DNA of 64,000 nucleotides. Source: Methylobacterium frigidaeris. GTDB lineage: Bacteria > Pseudomonadota > Alphaproteobacteria > Rhizobiales > Beijerinckiaceae. Each line of letters begins with the position of its first letter. Position 1 is the first letter of the stretch. Where the stretch lies: NCBI RefSeq assembly GCF_022179185.1, contig NZ_BPQJ01000005.1, positions 186,001 to 250,000 of the forward strand. The letters are read 5' to 3'. Below, piece by piece: positions 43,295-52,065 of the stretch. The notes under the pieces are model-generated. The model was not told where the DNA came from. It searched no databases and saw nothing but the letters and a program-made list of their open reading frames with translations. The position numbers and the translations under genes are program-made.

Positions 43295-44194
43295 ATGGAC
43301 CGTCTGTCGGGCATGGAGGCCTTCGCCCGGGCCGTCGAGACGGGGTCCTTCTCGGCCGCGGGCGAGATGCTCGGGCTCTCCCCGCAGGCGGTCGGCAAGC
43401 AGGTGCGCCTGCTCGAGGAGCATCTCGGCGTCCGGCTGATCCACCGGACGACGCGCCGGCAGAGCCTGACCGAGGCCGGGCGCGATCTCTACGAACGGGT
43501 GCGCCTCATCCTGGCGGAGGTCGAGGCGGTGGAGGCGGCGGCGGCGCGCAGCCAGACGGTGCCGCGGGGCCAGATCCGCGTGAATGCCCCCGTCACCTTC
43601 GGCGCCTACGACCTCGCCCGGGTGCTGCCCGCCTATCTCGCGACCTGCCCGGAGGTCGATGTCGAGCTGACCCTCTCGGACCGGAAGGTCGACCTGATCG
43701 AGGAGGGCTACGAGGTGGTCTTCCGCGTCGGCCCGCCGGTCGAGAGCGGCCTGATCGCCCGCCCTTTGCGCCCGATGGACTTCGCCCTCTGCGCCGCGCC
43801 CTCCTACCTCGCGGCGAGAGGCGCGCCGCGCCAACCGGCCGACCTCAAGCAGCACGAGTGCCTCGGCTTCGCCTACATGGCGACGGGGGACCAGTGGCGC
43901 TTCCTCGGACCGGAGGGACCCGAGGCGGTCGAGGTGTCGTACCGGCTCCTGGTCAATAACGGTCAAGCCCTGCTGACGGCGGCGCTCGCCGGCCTCGGCC
44001 TGCTGCTGCAGCCGACAGCCCTGGTGCGGGACGCCGTGGCGGCGGGCCATCTGGTGCCGGTGCTGCCGGCCTACCGGCCGGTCTCGCGCCCGATGCACCT
44101 GCTCTACGCGCCCGACCGGCGGATCACCCCGAAGCTGCGCTCCTTCATCGATTTCGCGCTCGCCCATTTCGCCGGCCCGGCGGCCGCGGGCTGA
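43295..44194 (+). CDS. LysR-family transcriptional regulator
   Basis: 299 residues. HTH at about 5-65 (LSGMEAFARAVETGSFSAAGEMLGLSPQAVGKQVRLLEEHLGVRLIHRTTRRQSLTEAGRDLYERV), then the LysR substrate domain with PRGQIRVNAPVTFGAYDLARVLP and DVELTLSDRKVDLIEEGYEVVFRVG, a CrgA/YhjC-like branch wording. The start at 43295 is the ATG just before the HTH. Its likely target is the divergent quinone oxidoreductase; aldehyde or quinone compounds are typical inducers of this branch. Confidence 0.87.
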   Translation: MDRLSGMEAFARAVETGSFSAAGEMLGLSPQAVGKQVRLLEEHLGVRLIHRTTRRQSLTEAGRDLYERVRLILAEVEAVEAAAARSQTVPRGQIRVNAPVTFGAYDLARVLPAYLATCPEVDVELTLSDRKVDLIEEGYEVVFRVGPPVESGLIARPLRPMDFALCAAPSYLAARGAPRQPADLKQHECLGFAYMATGDQWRFLGPEGPEAVEVSYRLLVNNGQALLTAALAGLGLLLQPTALVRDAVAAGHLVPVLPAYRPVSRPMHLLYAPDRRITPKLRSFIDFALAHFAGPAAAG

Positions 44195-44198
44195 CCTG

Positions 44199-44579
44199 TC
44201 AGCGCGCCGCCACCACCCCGGCGCTGCGCAGGGTGCGGGACACCGTGGCGCGCATGTCGGCCAGGGTGAAGGGCTTGGTCAGCACGTCGGCCACGATGGC
44301 GTCGAGGCCGCGGGCGCGCTCGCGCTGGTCGGCGAAGCCGGTCATCAGCAGGATCGTCAGGTCGGGATAGTCGCGCTTGGCCGCCAGCGCCAGGGCGATG
44401 CCGTCCATCAGCGGCATGCGGATGTCGGTCAGCATCAGGTCGAAGGCGTTCTCGGACAGCCGGTCGAGACCGTCGCTGCCGTCGACCGCCGTCACGACCG
44501 TGTGGCCGTCCATCTCCAGCCCGCGCTTCAGGAAGCCGCGGATCGGTTCCTCGTCGTCGACCAGCAGGATGCGCGCCAT
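44199..44579 (-). CDS. Single-domain response regulator, CpdR-like
   Basis: 126 residues, receiver domain only: acidic pocket ILLVDDEE, phosphoacceptor LMLTDIRMPLMDG, Thr in LLMTGF and Lys in LTKPFTLADM. No output domain. In alphaproteobacteria CpdR proteins of this build control ClpXP proteolysis through the division phosphorelay. The location next to hpt and the ftsEX gene run is the context seen in other Rhizobiales (from memory). The start at 44579 directly precedes the domain. Confidence 0.75.
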   Translation of the reverse strand: MARILLVDDEEPIRGFLKRGLEMDGHTVVTAVDGSDGLDRLSENAFDLMLTDIRMPLMDGIALALAAKRDYPDLTILLMTGFADQRERARGLDAIVADVLTKPFTLADMRATVSRTLRSAGVVAAR

Positions 44580-44759
44580 GTCCTCTCGTCTCTCTGGGCC
44601 GAAAAACCGCGCGGACACGGCAAGTGTGGTCGGGGCTGCGGCACCGGGTCAAGCCGCTGCGGCAGCTCAGGTTCCGATTTCGTGCCGCGATCCGGAACGA
44701 AACCCAGTCGCGTTGCAATCGCGCACCGCTTCCGACCCGAGGATCCTAGCCCCGAAACC

Positions 44760-45329
44760 CTAACCCTTGTCGAACAGGTCCGGTCCGCCATCGCCGTAAT
44801 CGACGAGGCCGACATAGGGCAGTTGCCGGAAGGCGTGGGCGACGTCCATCCCGTAGCCGACCACGAACACGTCCGGGCAGGTGAAGCCGACGTAATCGGC
44901 GTCGATCGTCACCGCGCGCTTGCCGGGCTTCTCGAGCAGCACGGTGGTGAGCACCCGCCGCGCCCCGCGGGCCATCAGCAGGTCCTTGGCGTAGACGAGG
45001 GTGCGGCCGGATTCGAGGATGTCGTCGATCAGGAGCACGTCGCGGCCGCGCACCTCGCTCTCGACGTCGCGCAGGATCGCGACCTGGCCCGAGGAGACTG
45101 TGGCGGCGCGGTAGCTCGACAGGTGGATGAACTCGACCTGCGGCGCCAGGCCGGCCCGGTGCAGGGCCCGGATCAGGTCGGCGGCGAACATGAAGCTGCC
45201 CTTGAGCACCGCCACCACCAGGAGGTTCTCCAGGGGCTGGCTCGCAATGGCGCGGGCGATCTCCTCGTTGCGCTGCGCGATGGCGGATTCGTCGAAGAGG
45301 ACGCGGACGCGGGGCAGGGGCGGGTTCAT
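44760..45329 (-). CDS. hpt: Hypoxanthine phosphoribosyltransferase
   Basis: 189 residues; purine salvage in the cytoplasm. The PRPP-binding motif VLLIDDILESGRTLVYAKDLL is clear, with the N-terminal active-site lid around VAVLKGSFMFAADLIRAL and the FVVGYGMDVAHAFRQLPYVG ending. Length and motifs are those of bacterial Hpt. It sits between the zinc-finger membrane protein and the CpdR-like gene on the same strand. Confidence 0.92.
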   Translation of the reverse strand: MNPPLPRVRVLFDESAIAQRNEEIARAIASQPLENLLVVAVLKGSFMFAADLIRALHRAGLAPQVEFIHLSSYRAATVSSGQVAILRDVESEVRGRDVLLIDDILESGRTLVYAKDLLMARGARRVLTTVLLEKPGKRAVTIDADYVGFTCPDVFVVGYGMDVAHAFRQLPYVGLVDYGDGGPDLFDKG

Positions 45330-45348
45330 CGGTCTCTGTCTTCGGGGT

Positions 45349-46071
45349 TCACTTGGGGTTCATCGGAGCCCTCAGGCTGACGGCAGAATCCCCGCTGTCA
45401 ACCGTGGCAAAGCGGACCAGCACGGCGCGACCCTTGGTCGGCGCATTGGTGAGCTCGGCCCGGAAGCGGGCGGATTCCTCGGGTTCGAGCCGGTCCCGCG
45501 GTGCCTCGGCGGTCCAGCGATAGACGACCTGGCCGTGCTCGTCGCGCAGCTCGAGGCGCAAGCGCGGCACCGGCACCGCCTCCGCCGAGGCGCTCACCAC
45601 GTCGCCCTCGACCACGAGGCGGCCCGTGCCGGAGACGTCCGGCACCTCGTAGGCGGCGACGTCCCGGAAGGCGAGGCCGCGCAGGTTCACCGGCAGGCCG
45701 ATGCCCGCGTAGAGCCGGGCGGCCTGGGGCAGGGTGCGCACGATGCCGGCGCGGCCCGCCGGCAGCAGGGCGACCAGGACCGCGCCGAGACCGGCGACCG
45801 CGAGCGCCGCCGCGGCGAGGCGCCGGCGCGACGGCGGTCCCGCCGCGCCCGCCTTGGCGGCGCGAGGGCCGGCCCGGCGGGGCGGGGCGGTTCCGGCGGC
45901 CGAGAACACCGCCTCGCCGGGGGGCGAGAGCTCGGGCGCCGTTTCCGCGGCGGGGGCGGAGACGAACCAGGGCTCGCGGCAGGCGGCGCAGCGCACGGTG
46001 CGCCCTGCAGGGCCGATCTGCTCGGGATCGAGCGTATATTCGCTTGCGCAGGCGGGACAGACGATCAGCAT
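45349..46071 (-). CDS. MJ0042-type zinc-finger membrane protein
   Basis: 240 residues. An N-terminal zinc finger (LIVCPACASEYTLDPEQIGPAGRTVRCAACREPWF) gives two CxxC pairs, matching MJ0042 fingers. A Pro/Ala-rich linker leads to one membrane helix at about 85-104 (LAAAALAVAGLGAVLVALLPAG) and a periplasmic domain (LYAGIGLPVNLRGLAFRDV) as in DUF3426-like proteins. Function unknown; the constant position next to ftsE and hpt suggests envelope or division work. Confidence 0.8.
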   Translation of the reverse strand: MLIVCPACASEYTLDPEQIGPAGRTVRCAACREPWFVSAPAAETAPELSPPGEAVFSAAGTAPPRRAGPRAAKAGAAGPPSRRRLAAAALAVAGLGAVLVALLPAGRAGIVRTLPQAARLYAGIGLPVNLRGLAFRDVAAYEVPDVSGTGRLVVEGDVVSASAEAVPVPRLRLELRDEHGQVVYRWTAEAPRDRLEPEESARFRAELTNAPTKGRAVLVRFATVDSGDSAVSLRAPMNPK

Positions 46072-46229
46072 GGCGAATCAGTCGGGCGCGGCACCGGGGC
46101 CGGACCACGACTCCTCCCGCCACAGCCTTAATGCGTGGTAAAGCGGCGCGGATCGCCGAGGCGCTCGCGCATGAAATCGAGCCCGCGCCGAGGCACTCGG
46201 ACCTGGAGACCGGCGCGCATGGAGACCGG

Positions 46230-46949
46230 ATGGACGCGAGAAAGGACCGGGGGACCGGAAGCAGCCTGCTCGGCGGGATGGACGAGCCGGTGGTCCGGTT
46301 CGAGAACGTGGGGATGCGCTACGGGGTCGGCCCCGAGGTCCTGAGCGACATCAGCTTCACCATCGCGCCGCACTCGTTCCAGTTCCTCACCGGCCCGTCG
46401 GGCGCCGGTAAGACGACGCTTCTGCGCCTGATCCTGCTCTCGGTGCGGCCGAGCCGGGGCCTCGTCTCGGTCTTCGGCGAGGAGGTGAGCGGCATCTCCA
46501 GCGACGCGCTGACGTCCTTGCGCCGGCGCATGGGCGTGGTGTTCCAGGATTTCCGCCTGCTCGACCACCTCACGACCTACGAGAACGTCGCCCTGCCGCT
46601 GCGCGTCCAGGGCCGGGCCGAGACGAGCTACCGGGCCGAGGTGGTGGAGCTCCTGCGCTGGGTGGGCCTCGGGGAGCGGATGCACGTGCTGCCGCCGCTC
46701 CTGTCCGGCGGCGAGAAGCAGCGCGCGGCGATCGCCCGGGCACTGATCGCCCGGCCGGAACTGCTGCTCGCCGACGAGCCGACCGGCAACGTCGATCCCC
46801 AGCTCGGCCGGCGCCTGCTGCGCCTGTTCGTCGAGCTCAACCGCCTCGGCACCTCGGTGCTGATCGCCACCCACGATTTCGCCCTAATGGACCTCGTCGA
46901 CGCGCGCCGGTTCATCCTGGGCAACAACCGCCTGCGGATCGAGGGATGA
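46230..46949 (+). CDS. ftsE: Cell division ATP-binding protein FtsE
   Basis: 239 residues. Walker A GPSGAGKTT, Q-loop VVFQDFRLLDHLTTYENVALPL, signature LLSGGEKQRAAIARAL, Walker B LLLADEPTGNVDP and switch His ATHDFALM; the RRMGVVFQDFRLL wording is diagnostic of FtsE. With FtsX it forms the transporter-like complex that couples division to septal hydrolases. Start 46230 is chosen for GGAG 6-9 bases upstream; an internal ATG at 46278 gives the usual family length of 223 and is an alternative. FtsX follows 18 bp later. Confidence 0.9.
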   Translation: MDARKDRGTGSSLLGGMDEPVVRFENVGMRYGVGPEVLSDISFTIAPHSFQFLTGPSGAGKTTLLRLILLSVRPSRGLVSVFGEEVSGISSDALTSLRRRMGVVFQDFRLLDHLTTYENVALPLRVQGRAETSYRAEVVELLRWVGLGERMHVLPPLLSGGEKQRAAIARALIARPELLLADEPTGNVDPQLGRRLLRLFVELNRLGTSVLIATHDFALMDLVDARRFILGNNRLRIEG

Positions 46950-46967
46950 GCCGCGGGGAGACGCATC

Positions 46968-47924
46968 ATGTCTGACGGAGCCACCCTGGAGCGGGCGACG
47001 CGGCGCGAGGCGCCCGGCCCCGATCTGCCGCCCACCTTGCGCCGCAACGCACCACTGGTGCCGACCGACACCAGCGCCGGACGGGCGCTCGCCGCGGTGA
47101 TCGCGATCCTGACCTTCCTCGCCGCCCTCTGCGCCGGGGGGGCCGAGATCGTCGCCTCGAGCGCGGCGCAGTGGCAGGGCTCGGTCGCGCAGGAGGTGAC
47201 GATCCAGATCCGCCCGGGACCGGGCCGCGACACCGACGCGGACGTCGCCAAGGCGGCGGCGCTCGCCGCCGCCACCCCCGGCATCGCGACGACGCGGCCC
47301 TTCACCAAGGCGGAATCCGAGCGCCTGCTCGAACCCTGGCTCGGCAGCGGCCTCGATCTCGGCGACCTGCCGGTGCCGCGGCTCATCACGGTGCGGCTCG
47401 CCGGCACGCCCGACCTCGGCGCCTTGCGCCAGCGCCTCGCCGAGGCCCTGCCGGGCGTCGCGAGCCTCGACGACCACGCGCTGTGGCTCTCGCGCCTCTC
47501 GACCATGGCGAACACGGTGGTCGGCGTCGGCGTCGCCGTGGTGGCTCTGGTGCTGCTCGCGACGGGGCTCGCCGTCACTTTCGCGACCCGCGGCGCCATG
47601 GCGGGCAACCGCGAGGTGGTCGAGGTGCTGCACTTCGTCGGCGCCGACGCCGATTTCATCGCCCGGGAATTCCAGCGCCGCTTCTTCCGCCTGGGCTTAC
47701 GCGGCGGGGCGATCGGGGCCGTGGCGGCGCTGGCGGTGATCGGGGCCGGCGGCGCCCTCGCCCGGCTGTGGCGTGCCGGGCCGGCCGGCGACGAGCTCGA
47801 GGCTTTGTTCGGCGGCTTCGCGATCGGCTGGCGCGGCTATGCCAGCGTGGTGCTGATCGGGGTGATCGCCTCGATCGTCACCGCGGTGGTCTCGCGCCTC
47901 ACCGTACGGCGTTTCCTCGATTAG
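46968..47924 (+). CDS. ftsX: Cell division protein FtsX
   Basis: 318 residues, four membrane helices: about 40-60 (ALAAVIAILTFLAALCAGGAEIVA), then three in the C-terminal half (VVGVGVAVVALVLLATGLAV, GGAIGAVAALAVIGAGGALA, YASVVLIGVIASIVTAVVS). The long periplasmic loop is the expected site for hydrolase regulators. TMANTVVGVG and NREVVEVLHFVGADADFIAREFQRRF are FtsX signatures. Partner of FtsE. GGGGAGA lies before the ATG. Confidence 0.92.
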   Translation: MSDGATLERATRREAPGPDLPPTLRRNAPLVPTDTSAGRALAAVIAILTFLAALCAGGAEIVASSAAQWQGSVAQEVTIQIRPGPGRDTDADVAKAAALAAATPGIATTRPFTKAESERLLEPWLGSGLDLGDLPVPRLITVRLAGTPDLGALRQRLAEALPGVASLDDHALWLSRLSTMANTVVGVGVAVVALVLLATGLAVTFATRGAMAGNREVVEVLHFVGADADFIAREFQRRFFRLGLRGGAIGAVAALAVIGAGGALARLWRAGPAGDELEALFGGFAIGWRGYASVVLIGVIASIVTAVVSRLTVRRFLD

Positions 47925-47962
47925 TGCCGCGGCGAAGGCACCTCGCGAGAGCGTCCTCGAAC

Positions 47963-47984
47963 CGGTGGGTGCAACAACCCACCG
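47963..47984. terminator. Hairpin between ftsX and the EAL gene
   Basis: Eight-base arms CGGTGGGT (47963-47970) and ACCCACCG (47977-47984) around GCAACA. A second partial repeat of CACCGGG follows. No T-run; lies between convergent genes. Confidence 0.5.
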
Positions 47985-47999
47985 GGAACCCACCGGGCG

Positions 48000-48767
48000 T
48001 TACGCCGCCCGCCGCATCTCCGACAGGCTCAGCTCCGGCAGGGCCGCGATCGTCGGCCGGGCGAACAGGTAGCCCTGGAACAGGGTGATGCCGGCCTCGC
48101 GCAGGGCGGCGAGCTCGTCGGGCGTCTCGACCCCCTCGGCGATCACCGCCACGCCGAGCGCCCGGGCGATGCCGATCACCCCGGAGACGATCGCCCGCCG
48201 GGCCGGCGACCCGGCGATGCCGCGAATCAGCTCCATGTCGAGCTTGATGAGGTCGGGCTGGAAGCGTGCCAGCAGCCCCAGGCCCGCATAGCCGGCACCG
48301 AAATCGTCGAGGGCGGTGAGAAAGCCGCGCTGGCGGTAATCGGCGACGATGCGCTGGACATGAGCGACGTCGATCATGCGCTCGTTCTCGGTGAACTCGA
48401 ACATGATCCGCTGGTGCGAAAATCCGATCCGCCGTGCCGCCTCCAGGGTCGCCCGGATGCAGGCCGCCGGCTCGTAGACCGCGTTCGGCAGGATGTTGAT
48501 CGACAGCCGCACGTCGCCGGCCGGAAACAGCCCGCCAGCGAGCTCGATCGCCTTGGTGCGGCAGGCCTGGTCGAAACGGTAGCGGTTGCTCTCGTCGACC
48601 TGGCCGAGGATGGTGCCCGCACCTTGTCCCTCGGTGCCGCGCACCAGAGCCTCGTAGCCCCAGACGTCACCCTTCGCGAGGTCCACGATCGGGTGGAACG
48701 CCATCGTGAAGGCGAAGGGCAGCGGCTCGCCGCTCCTGCACTGCTCGCACCCGCTGCGCTTCGTCAT
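48000..48767 (-). CDS. EAL-domain c-di-GMP phosphodiesterase
   Basis: 255 residues, essentially one EAL domain preceded by a short Cys motif (GCEQCRSGEPLPFAFTMAFHPIVD). The EAL core reads YEALVRG; catalytic and metal residues are present in SINILPNAV (Asn), FEFTENERM (Glu), ALDDFGAGYAGL (Asp pair), LIKLDMELI (Lys), AEGVET and LFQGYLFARP. This wording is that of stand-alone EAL proteins related to the BLUF/YcgF group, but no light-sensing domain is present. Predicted to cleave cyclic di-GMP. Confidence 0.85.
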   Translation of the reverse strand: MTKRSGCEQCRSGEPLPFAFTMAFHPIVDLAKGDVWGYEALVRGTEGQGAGTILGQVDESNRYRFDQACRTKAIELAGGLFPAGDVRLSINILPNAVYEPAACIRATLEAARRIGFSHQRIMFEFTENERMIDVAHVQRIVADYRQRGFLTALDDFGAGYAGLGLLARFQPDLIKLDMELIRGIAGSPARRAIVSGVIGIARALGVAVIAEGVETPDELAALREAGITLFQGYLFARPTIAALPELSLSEMRRAA

Positions 48768-49022
48768 GATACCGTTCCAGCTCCGTCGGGGGATACCCTC
48801 CCACCCTTATCCTCGTGCACGATGAAACCGGCCTCGCGGATCCGCGATCGCGGTAAAAAATTCCTGTGCCGCTGGGTCCGGGCAATGCCCTCGGGGCCCG
48901 CTTCAGGCGCCGGCGAGGGAGGAACTGCGCTCTGCGCACCCGGGCGACGTCGACATTTGCAATGCGCCATCGACCATACGCTTCTTCCCTAAGGTAATCA
49001 ATCGGAGTTCGCCGCCGGTGCG

Positions 49023-49637
49023 TCACGTCCGCGGCACGGCGTTGACCCACAGCACCAGGGCGGGTCGGTCGGCGGAGGGGTTGCGGTAGCGGTGCGGGCG
49101 CCGGCTGGCGAAGCGGAAGCTGTCGCCGGGCCCGAGTTCCGCCGTCGTGCCCTCCACCGTGAGGACGAGGGCCCCCTCCATCACCAGCCCGGCTTCCTCG
49201 CCGTCATGGATCAGGGCCTCGTCGCCGGTGCCGGCCGAAGGTGCGAGCTGCATCAGGAACAGGCTCAAGCTCCCGTCGCCTTGCGTCAGCAGCTGCTTGG
49301 TGATGCCGGCGCGCCAGAGCGTGAGCGCCGCCCGCTCGCCAGCCCTCGTGACGATCCCGTCCGCCGGTGCACCGTCGGGCCCGCCGAACAGGGCGCCGAG
49401 GCCGATGCCGAGAAGGTCGGCGACGCCGGTCAGCACGCGAAGGGAGGGTGAGGACAGGCCACGCTCGACCTGGCTGAGATAGCCGATCGACAGCCCGGTC
49501 GCCGCCGCCACCGCCTTCAACGACAGCCCGCGTGCCTGGCGCAGCGCGCGCAGACGCTGCCCGACCGCAAGGTCGGCGGCGATCGGCCCATCCCCCTGCC
49601 CGTTTCGTGGTCGATCTGCCGCCTGTTTCATGATCAT
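49023..49637 (-). CDS. XRE-family regulator with C-terminal cupin
   Basis: 204 residues. HTH_3 at about 20-75 (LAVGQRLRALRQARGLSLKAVAAATGLSIGYLSQVERGLSSPSLRVLTGVADLLG), then a cupin_2 sensor domain (LIHDGEEAGLVMEGALVLTVEGTTAELGPGDSFRFASRRPHRYRN) with the metal-site pattern. This PuuR-type architecture usually controls amino-acid or polyamine genes. Start uncertain: ATG 49637, ATG 49631 and TTG 49646 are all possible, none with a ribosome-binding site, so the mRNA may be leaderless. The start lies inside a palindrome that is probably its own operator. Confidence 0.82.
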   Translation of the reverse strand: MIMKQAADRPRNGQGDGPIAADLAVGQRLRALRQARGLSLKAVAAATGLSIGYLSQVERGLSSPSLRVLTGVADLLGIGLGALFGGPDGAPADGIVTRAGERAALTLWRAGITKQLLTQGDGSLSLFLMQLAPSAGTGDEALIHDGEEAGLVMEGALVLTVEGTTAELGPGDSFRFASRRPHRYRNPSADRPALVLWVNAVPRT

Positions 49638-49646
49638 GAAATTCAA
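49626..49646. promoter_or_regulatory. Operator 1, 16-bp perfect palindrome over the regulator start
   Basis: TTTCATGATCATGAAA at 49626-49641, followed by TTCAA. The TTCAT-N4-ATGAA-ATTCAA pattern is repeated at 49677. It overlaps the possible start codons of the XRE-cupin gene, so binding would repress the regulator's own expression. Confidence 0.65.
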
Positions 49647-49676
49647 TTGCGTGACGCAGCGAATTATGGCCTGATG

Positions 49677-49696
49677 TTCATGTCAATGAAATTCAA
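49677..49696. promoter_or_regulatory. Operator 2, upstream of the amino-acid transporter gene
   Basis: TTCATGTCAATGAAATTCAA: same TTCAT-N4-ATGAA half-sites and same ATTCAA flank as operator 1, exactly 50 bp away, on the transporter side. The pair argues for one dimeric regulator controlling both divergent units. Confidence 0.6.
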
Positions 49697-49742
49697 ACGG
49701 TGGGACGGGAAGCCGCGCACCGCCGGCAGGGGAGCCAGGACA

Positions 49743-50522
49743 ATGAAGCGTCTGATTCGGGCCGCGGGCGCGGCCCTGGTGCTGCTCGCAGGCTCAGGCT
49801 TGGCTCGCCCTGCCCTGGCGCAGGAGACGGTCCGGGTCGGGTCGACGCCGACTGGAATCCCCTTCACCTTCCTCGACACAAAGACCAACACCATCCAGGG
49901 CGTGATGGTCGACGTGATCACCGCCATCGGCAAGCAGGCCGGCTTCTCGGTGCAGATCGAGCCGTTCCAGTTCTCGACCCTGATCGCGGCGCTCACCGCC
50001 AAGAAGATCGACGTGATCTCGGCCGCGATGTTCATCACGCCGCCGCGCCAGGAGGTGATCGCGTTCTCCGCGCCGGTCTATTCCTACGGCGAGGGGCTGG
50101 TGGTGCCGAAGGCCGACACCAAGGCCTACACGGCCTTCGCCGACCTCAAGGGCGAGACGGTGGGCGCCCAGGTCGGCACCGCCTTCGTCGACGCGCTCAA
50201 GAAATCGGGCCAGTTCGCGGACGTGAAGGTCTACGACACGTTCCCGGACATGCTGCGCGACGTGAATGCCGGCCGGGTCAAGGCGGTCTTCGCCGACGCG
50301 CCGATCATCGCCTACAATCTCAAGAGCGGCAACTTCCCGAACGCCCACCTCGTCGCCTCGTACAAGCCGGTGGTCGTCGGCTCGGTCGGCATCGGCGTGC
50401 GCAAGGACGACACCGCCCTGCTGGCGAAGATCAATGCGGGGCTCGCCAAGATCAAGGAGAATGGCGAGCTCGCCAAGATCCTGGAGAAGTGGGGCCTGCA
50501 GCCCTCCGTGAACCCGTCCTGA
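49743..50522 (+). CDS. Amino-acid-type ABC transporter substrate-binding protein
   Basis: 259 residues, signal peptide KRLIRAAGAALVLLAGSGLARPALAQ. SBP_bac_3 features: VRVGSTPTGIPFTFLDTKTNTIQGVMVDVITAIGKQAGFSVQIEP, FSTLIAALTAKKIDVISAAMFITPPRQEVIAFSAPVYSYGEGL and ADLKGETVGAQVGT. Related proteins bind polar amino acids or small amines. The start at 49743 is chosen for AGGGGAG / CCAGGA just upstream and a proper signal peptide after it. It heads a permease-ATPase set. Confidence 0.87.
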   Translation: MKRLIRAAGAALVLLAGSGLARPALAQETVRVGSTPTGIPFTFLDTKTNTIQGVMVDVITAIGKQAGFSVQIEPFQFSTLIAALTAKKIDVISAAMFITPPRQEVIAFSAPVYSYGEGLVVPKADTKAYTAFADLKGETVGAQVGTAFVDALKKSGQFADVKVYDTFPDMLRDVNAGRVKAVFADAPIIAYNLKSGNFPNAHLVASYKPVVVGSVGIGVRKDDTALLAKINAGLAKIKENGELAKILEKWGLQPSVNPS

Positions 50523-50540
50523 TCGGGTTGAAGCCGCCTC

Positions 50541-51194
50541 ATGGACAGTTTCCTCGCTGACGCCCGCGAGTTCGTTCCCATCCTGCTCCAGGGCGTGTGG
50601 CTGACGATCCTGATCACGGCGGGCTCGCTCGTGGTCTCGACCGCGCTCGGCCTCGTCTGGGCGATGATGCGGGTCTCGGGCGTGCCCGCCCTCTCGTTCT
50701 TCGCCGCGACCTTCATCAACGTGATCCGGGGCATCCCGATCATCGTGCAGCTGTTCTACATCTACTTCGTTCTGCCGGATTTCGGGCTGTCGTTCACGGC
50801 GGTGCAGGCGGGCATCATCGGCCTCGGCCTCGCCTACTCGGCCTACCAGGCCGAGAACTTCCGGGCCGCCATCGAGGCCATCGACAAGGGCCAGGTCGAG
50901 GCGGCGCAGACCATCGGCATGGGCTGGGGGCTGACCATGCGGCGGGTGCTGCTGCCGCAGGCCTTCCGCGCGGCGCTGCCGCCCTTCGGCAACGTGATGA
51001 TCATGATGCTGAAGGACTCGTCGCAGGCCTCGACCATCACGGTGGCGGAGCTGGCGCTCCAGGGCAAGCTCATCGCCTCGGCGACCTTCAAGAACACCAG
51101 CGTCTTCACCCTGGTGGCGCTGATGTACCTGACCCTGAGCCTGCCCTTGATCCTGATCGTGCGCCACTTCGAGAAGCAGGCCGGCCGGCGATGA
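50541..51194 (+). CDS. Amino-acid-type ABC transporter permease
   Basis: 217 residues, about five helices. The HisMQ/GlnP signature is visible in [36 protein letters not shown] and the EAA-loop [60 protein letters not shown]. Starts 18 bp after the binding protein stop; its last four bases (ATGA) overlap the ATPase start. Confidence 0.9.
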   Translation: MDSFLADAREFVPILLQGVWLTILITAGSLVVSTALGLVWAMMRVSGVPALSFFAATFINVIRGIPIIVQLFYIYFVLPDFGLSFTAVQAGIIGLGLAYSAYQAENFRAAIEAIDKGQVEAAQTIGMGWGLTMRRVLLPQAFRAALPPFGNVMIMMLKDSSQASTITVAELALQGKLIASATFKNTSVFTLVALMYLTLSLPLILIVRHFEKQAGRR

Positions 51195-51922
51195 TCGAGC
51201 TCGACGACGTCCGCAAGTCCTACGGGGCGCTGCCGGTCCTGAAGGGCATCACCGCGCAGGTGAGGAAGGGCGAGGTGGTCTGCGTGATCGGGCCGTCGGG
51301 CTCGGGCAAGTCGACGGTCCTGCGCTGCATCAACGGCCTCGAATCCTACGACGGCGGCACGATCCGGGTGAACGGCCGCCGGGTCGACCGCGGCGACCGC
51401 TCGATCCGCACCGTGCGGGTCCAGGTCTCGATGGTGTTCCAGCGCTTCAACCTGTTTCCCCACCGCACGGCACTCGAGAACGTCATCGAGGGCCCGATCT
51501 ACGTGAAGGGCGAGGATCGCGGGGAAGCGACCGAGCGCGGCCGGGCGCTGCTCGCCCGTGTCGGCCTCGCCGGCAAAGAGGAGGCCCACCCGCCTCGGCT
51601 CTCGGGTGGCCAGCAGCAGCGGGTCGCCATCGCCCGGGCGCTCGCCATGCGGCCCGACGCGATCCTGTTCGACGAGCCGACCTCGGCCCTCGATCCCGAG
51701 CTCGTCGGCGAGGTCTTGGGGGTGATGCGCGGGCTCGCCGAGGAGGGGATGACCATGATGGTCGTCACCCACGAGATGAGCTTTGCCCGCGAGGTCGCCG
51801 ACCGGGTGCTGTTCCTCGACGGCGGCGTGATCGTCGAGGAGGGCCCGGCCCGCGAGGTGCTGGGCCGGCCGCAGCAGCCCCGCACCCAGGATTTCCTGAG
51901 ACGGGTGCTGAACCCGCTGTGA
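51191..51922 (+). CDS. Amino-acid-type ABC transporter ATP-binding protein
   Basis: 243 residues. Walker [10 protein letters not shown] at 34-42, [21 protein letters not shown] (polar-amino-acid branch wording), signature [16 protein letters not shown], Walker [20 protein letters not shown], switch His [16 protein letters not shown]. Its ATG overlaps the permease stop by four bases, so the importer genes are translationally coupled. Confidence 0.93.
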   Translation: MIELDDVRKSYGALPVLKGITAQVRKGEVVCVIGPSGSGKSTVLRCINGLESYDGGTIRVNGRRVDRGDRSIRTVRVQVSMVFQRFNLFPHRTALENVIEGPIYVKGEDRGEATERGRALLARVGLAGKEEAHPPRLSGGQQQRVAIARALAMRPDAILFDEPTSALDPELVGEVLGVMRGLAEEGMTMMVVTHEMSFAREVADRVLFLDGGVIVEEGPAREVLGRPQQPRTQDFLRRVLNPL

Positions 51923-51930
51923 TGCACATT

Positions 51931-51969
51931 CCTCAAGATTATGCCTCAAGATCATGCCTCAAGATCATG
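51931..51969. repeat. 13-bp tandem repeat x3
   Basis: Units 51931-51943, 51944-51956 and 51957-51969 read CCTCAAGATTATG, CCTCAAGATCATG and CCTCAAGATCATG. It lies 8 bp after the ATPase stop, between it and the FAD oxidase gene. Confidence 0.75.
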
Positions 51970-52065
51970 TCCGGAATTTGCATCACGAGCCCGCGCGGCA
52001 CTTGAGCGAAGCCGATTTCCGCCTCGCGTCAGCGATCAAGCGGACATCGTAAGACGAGTTCCTCG

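Noticed and set aside
46129..46230. Longer N-terminal extension of FtsE
   Set aside because: Open frame continues upstream, but without homology to FtsE and overlapping the divergent gene's leader; the 46230 start has a better ribosome-binding site.
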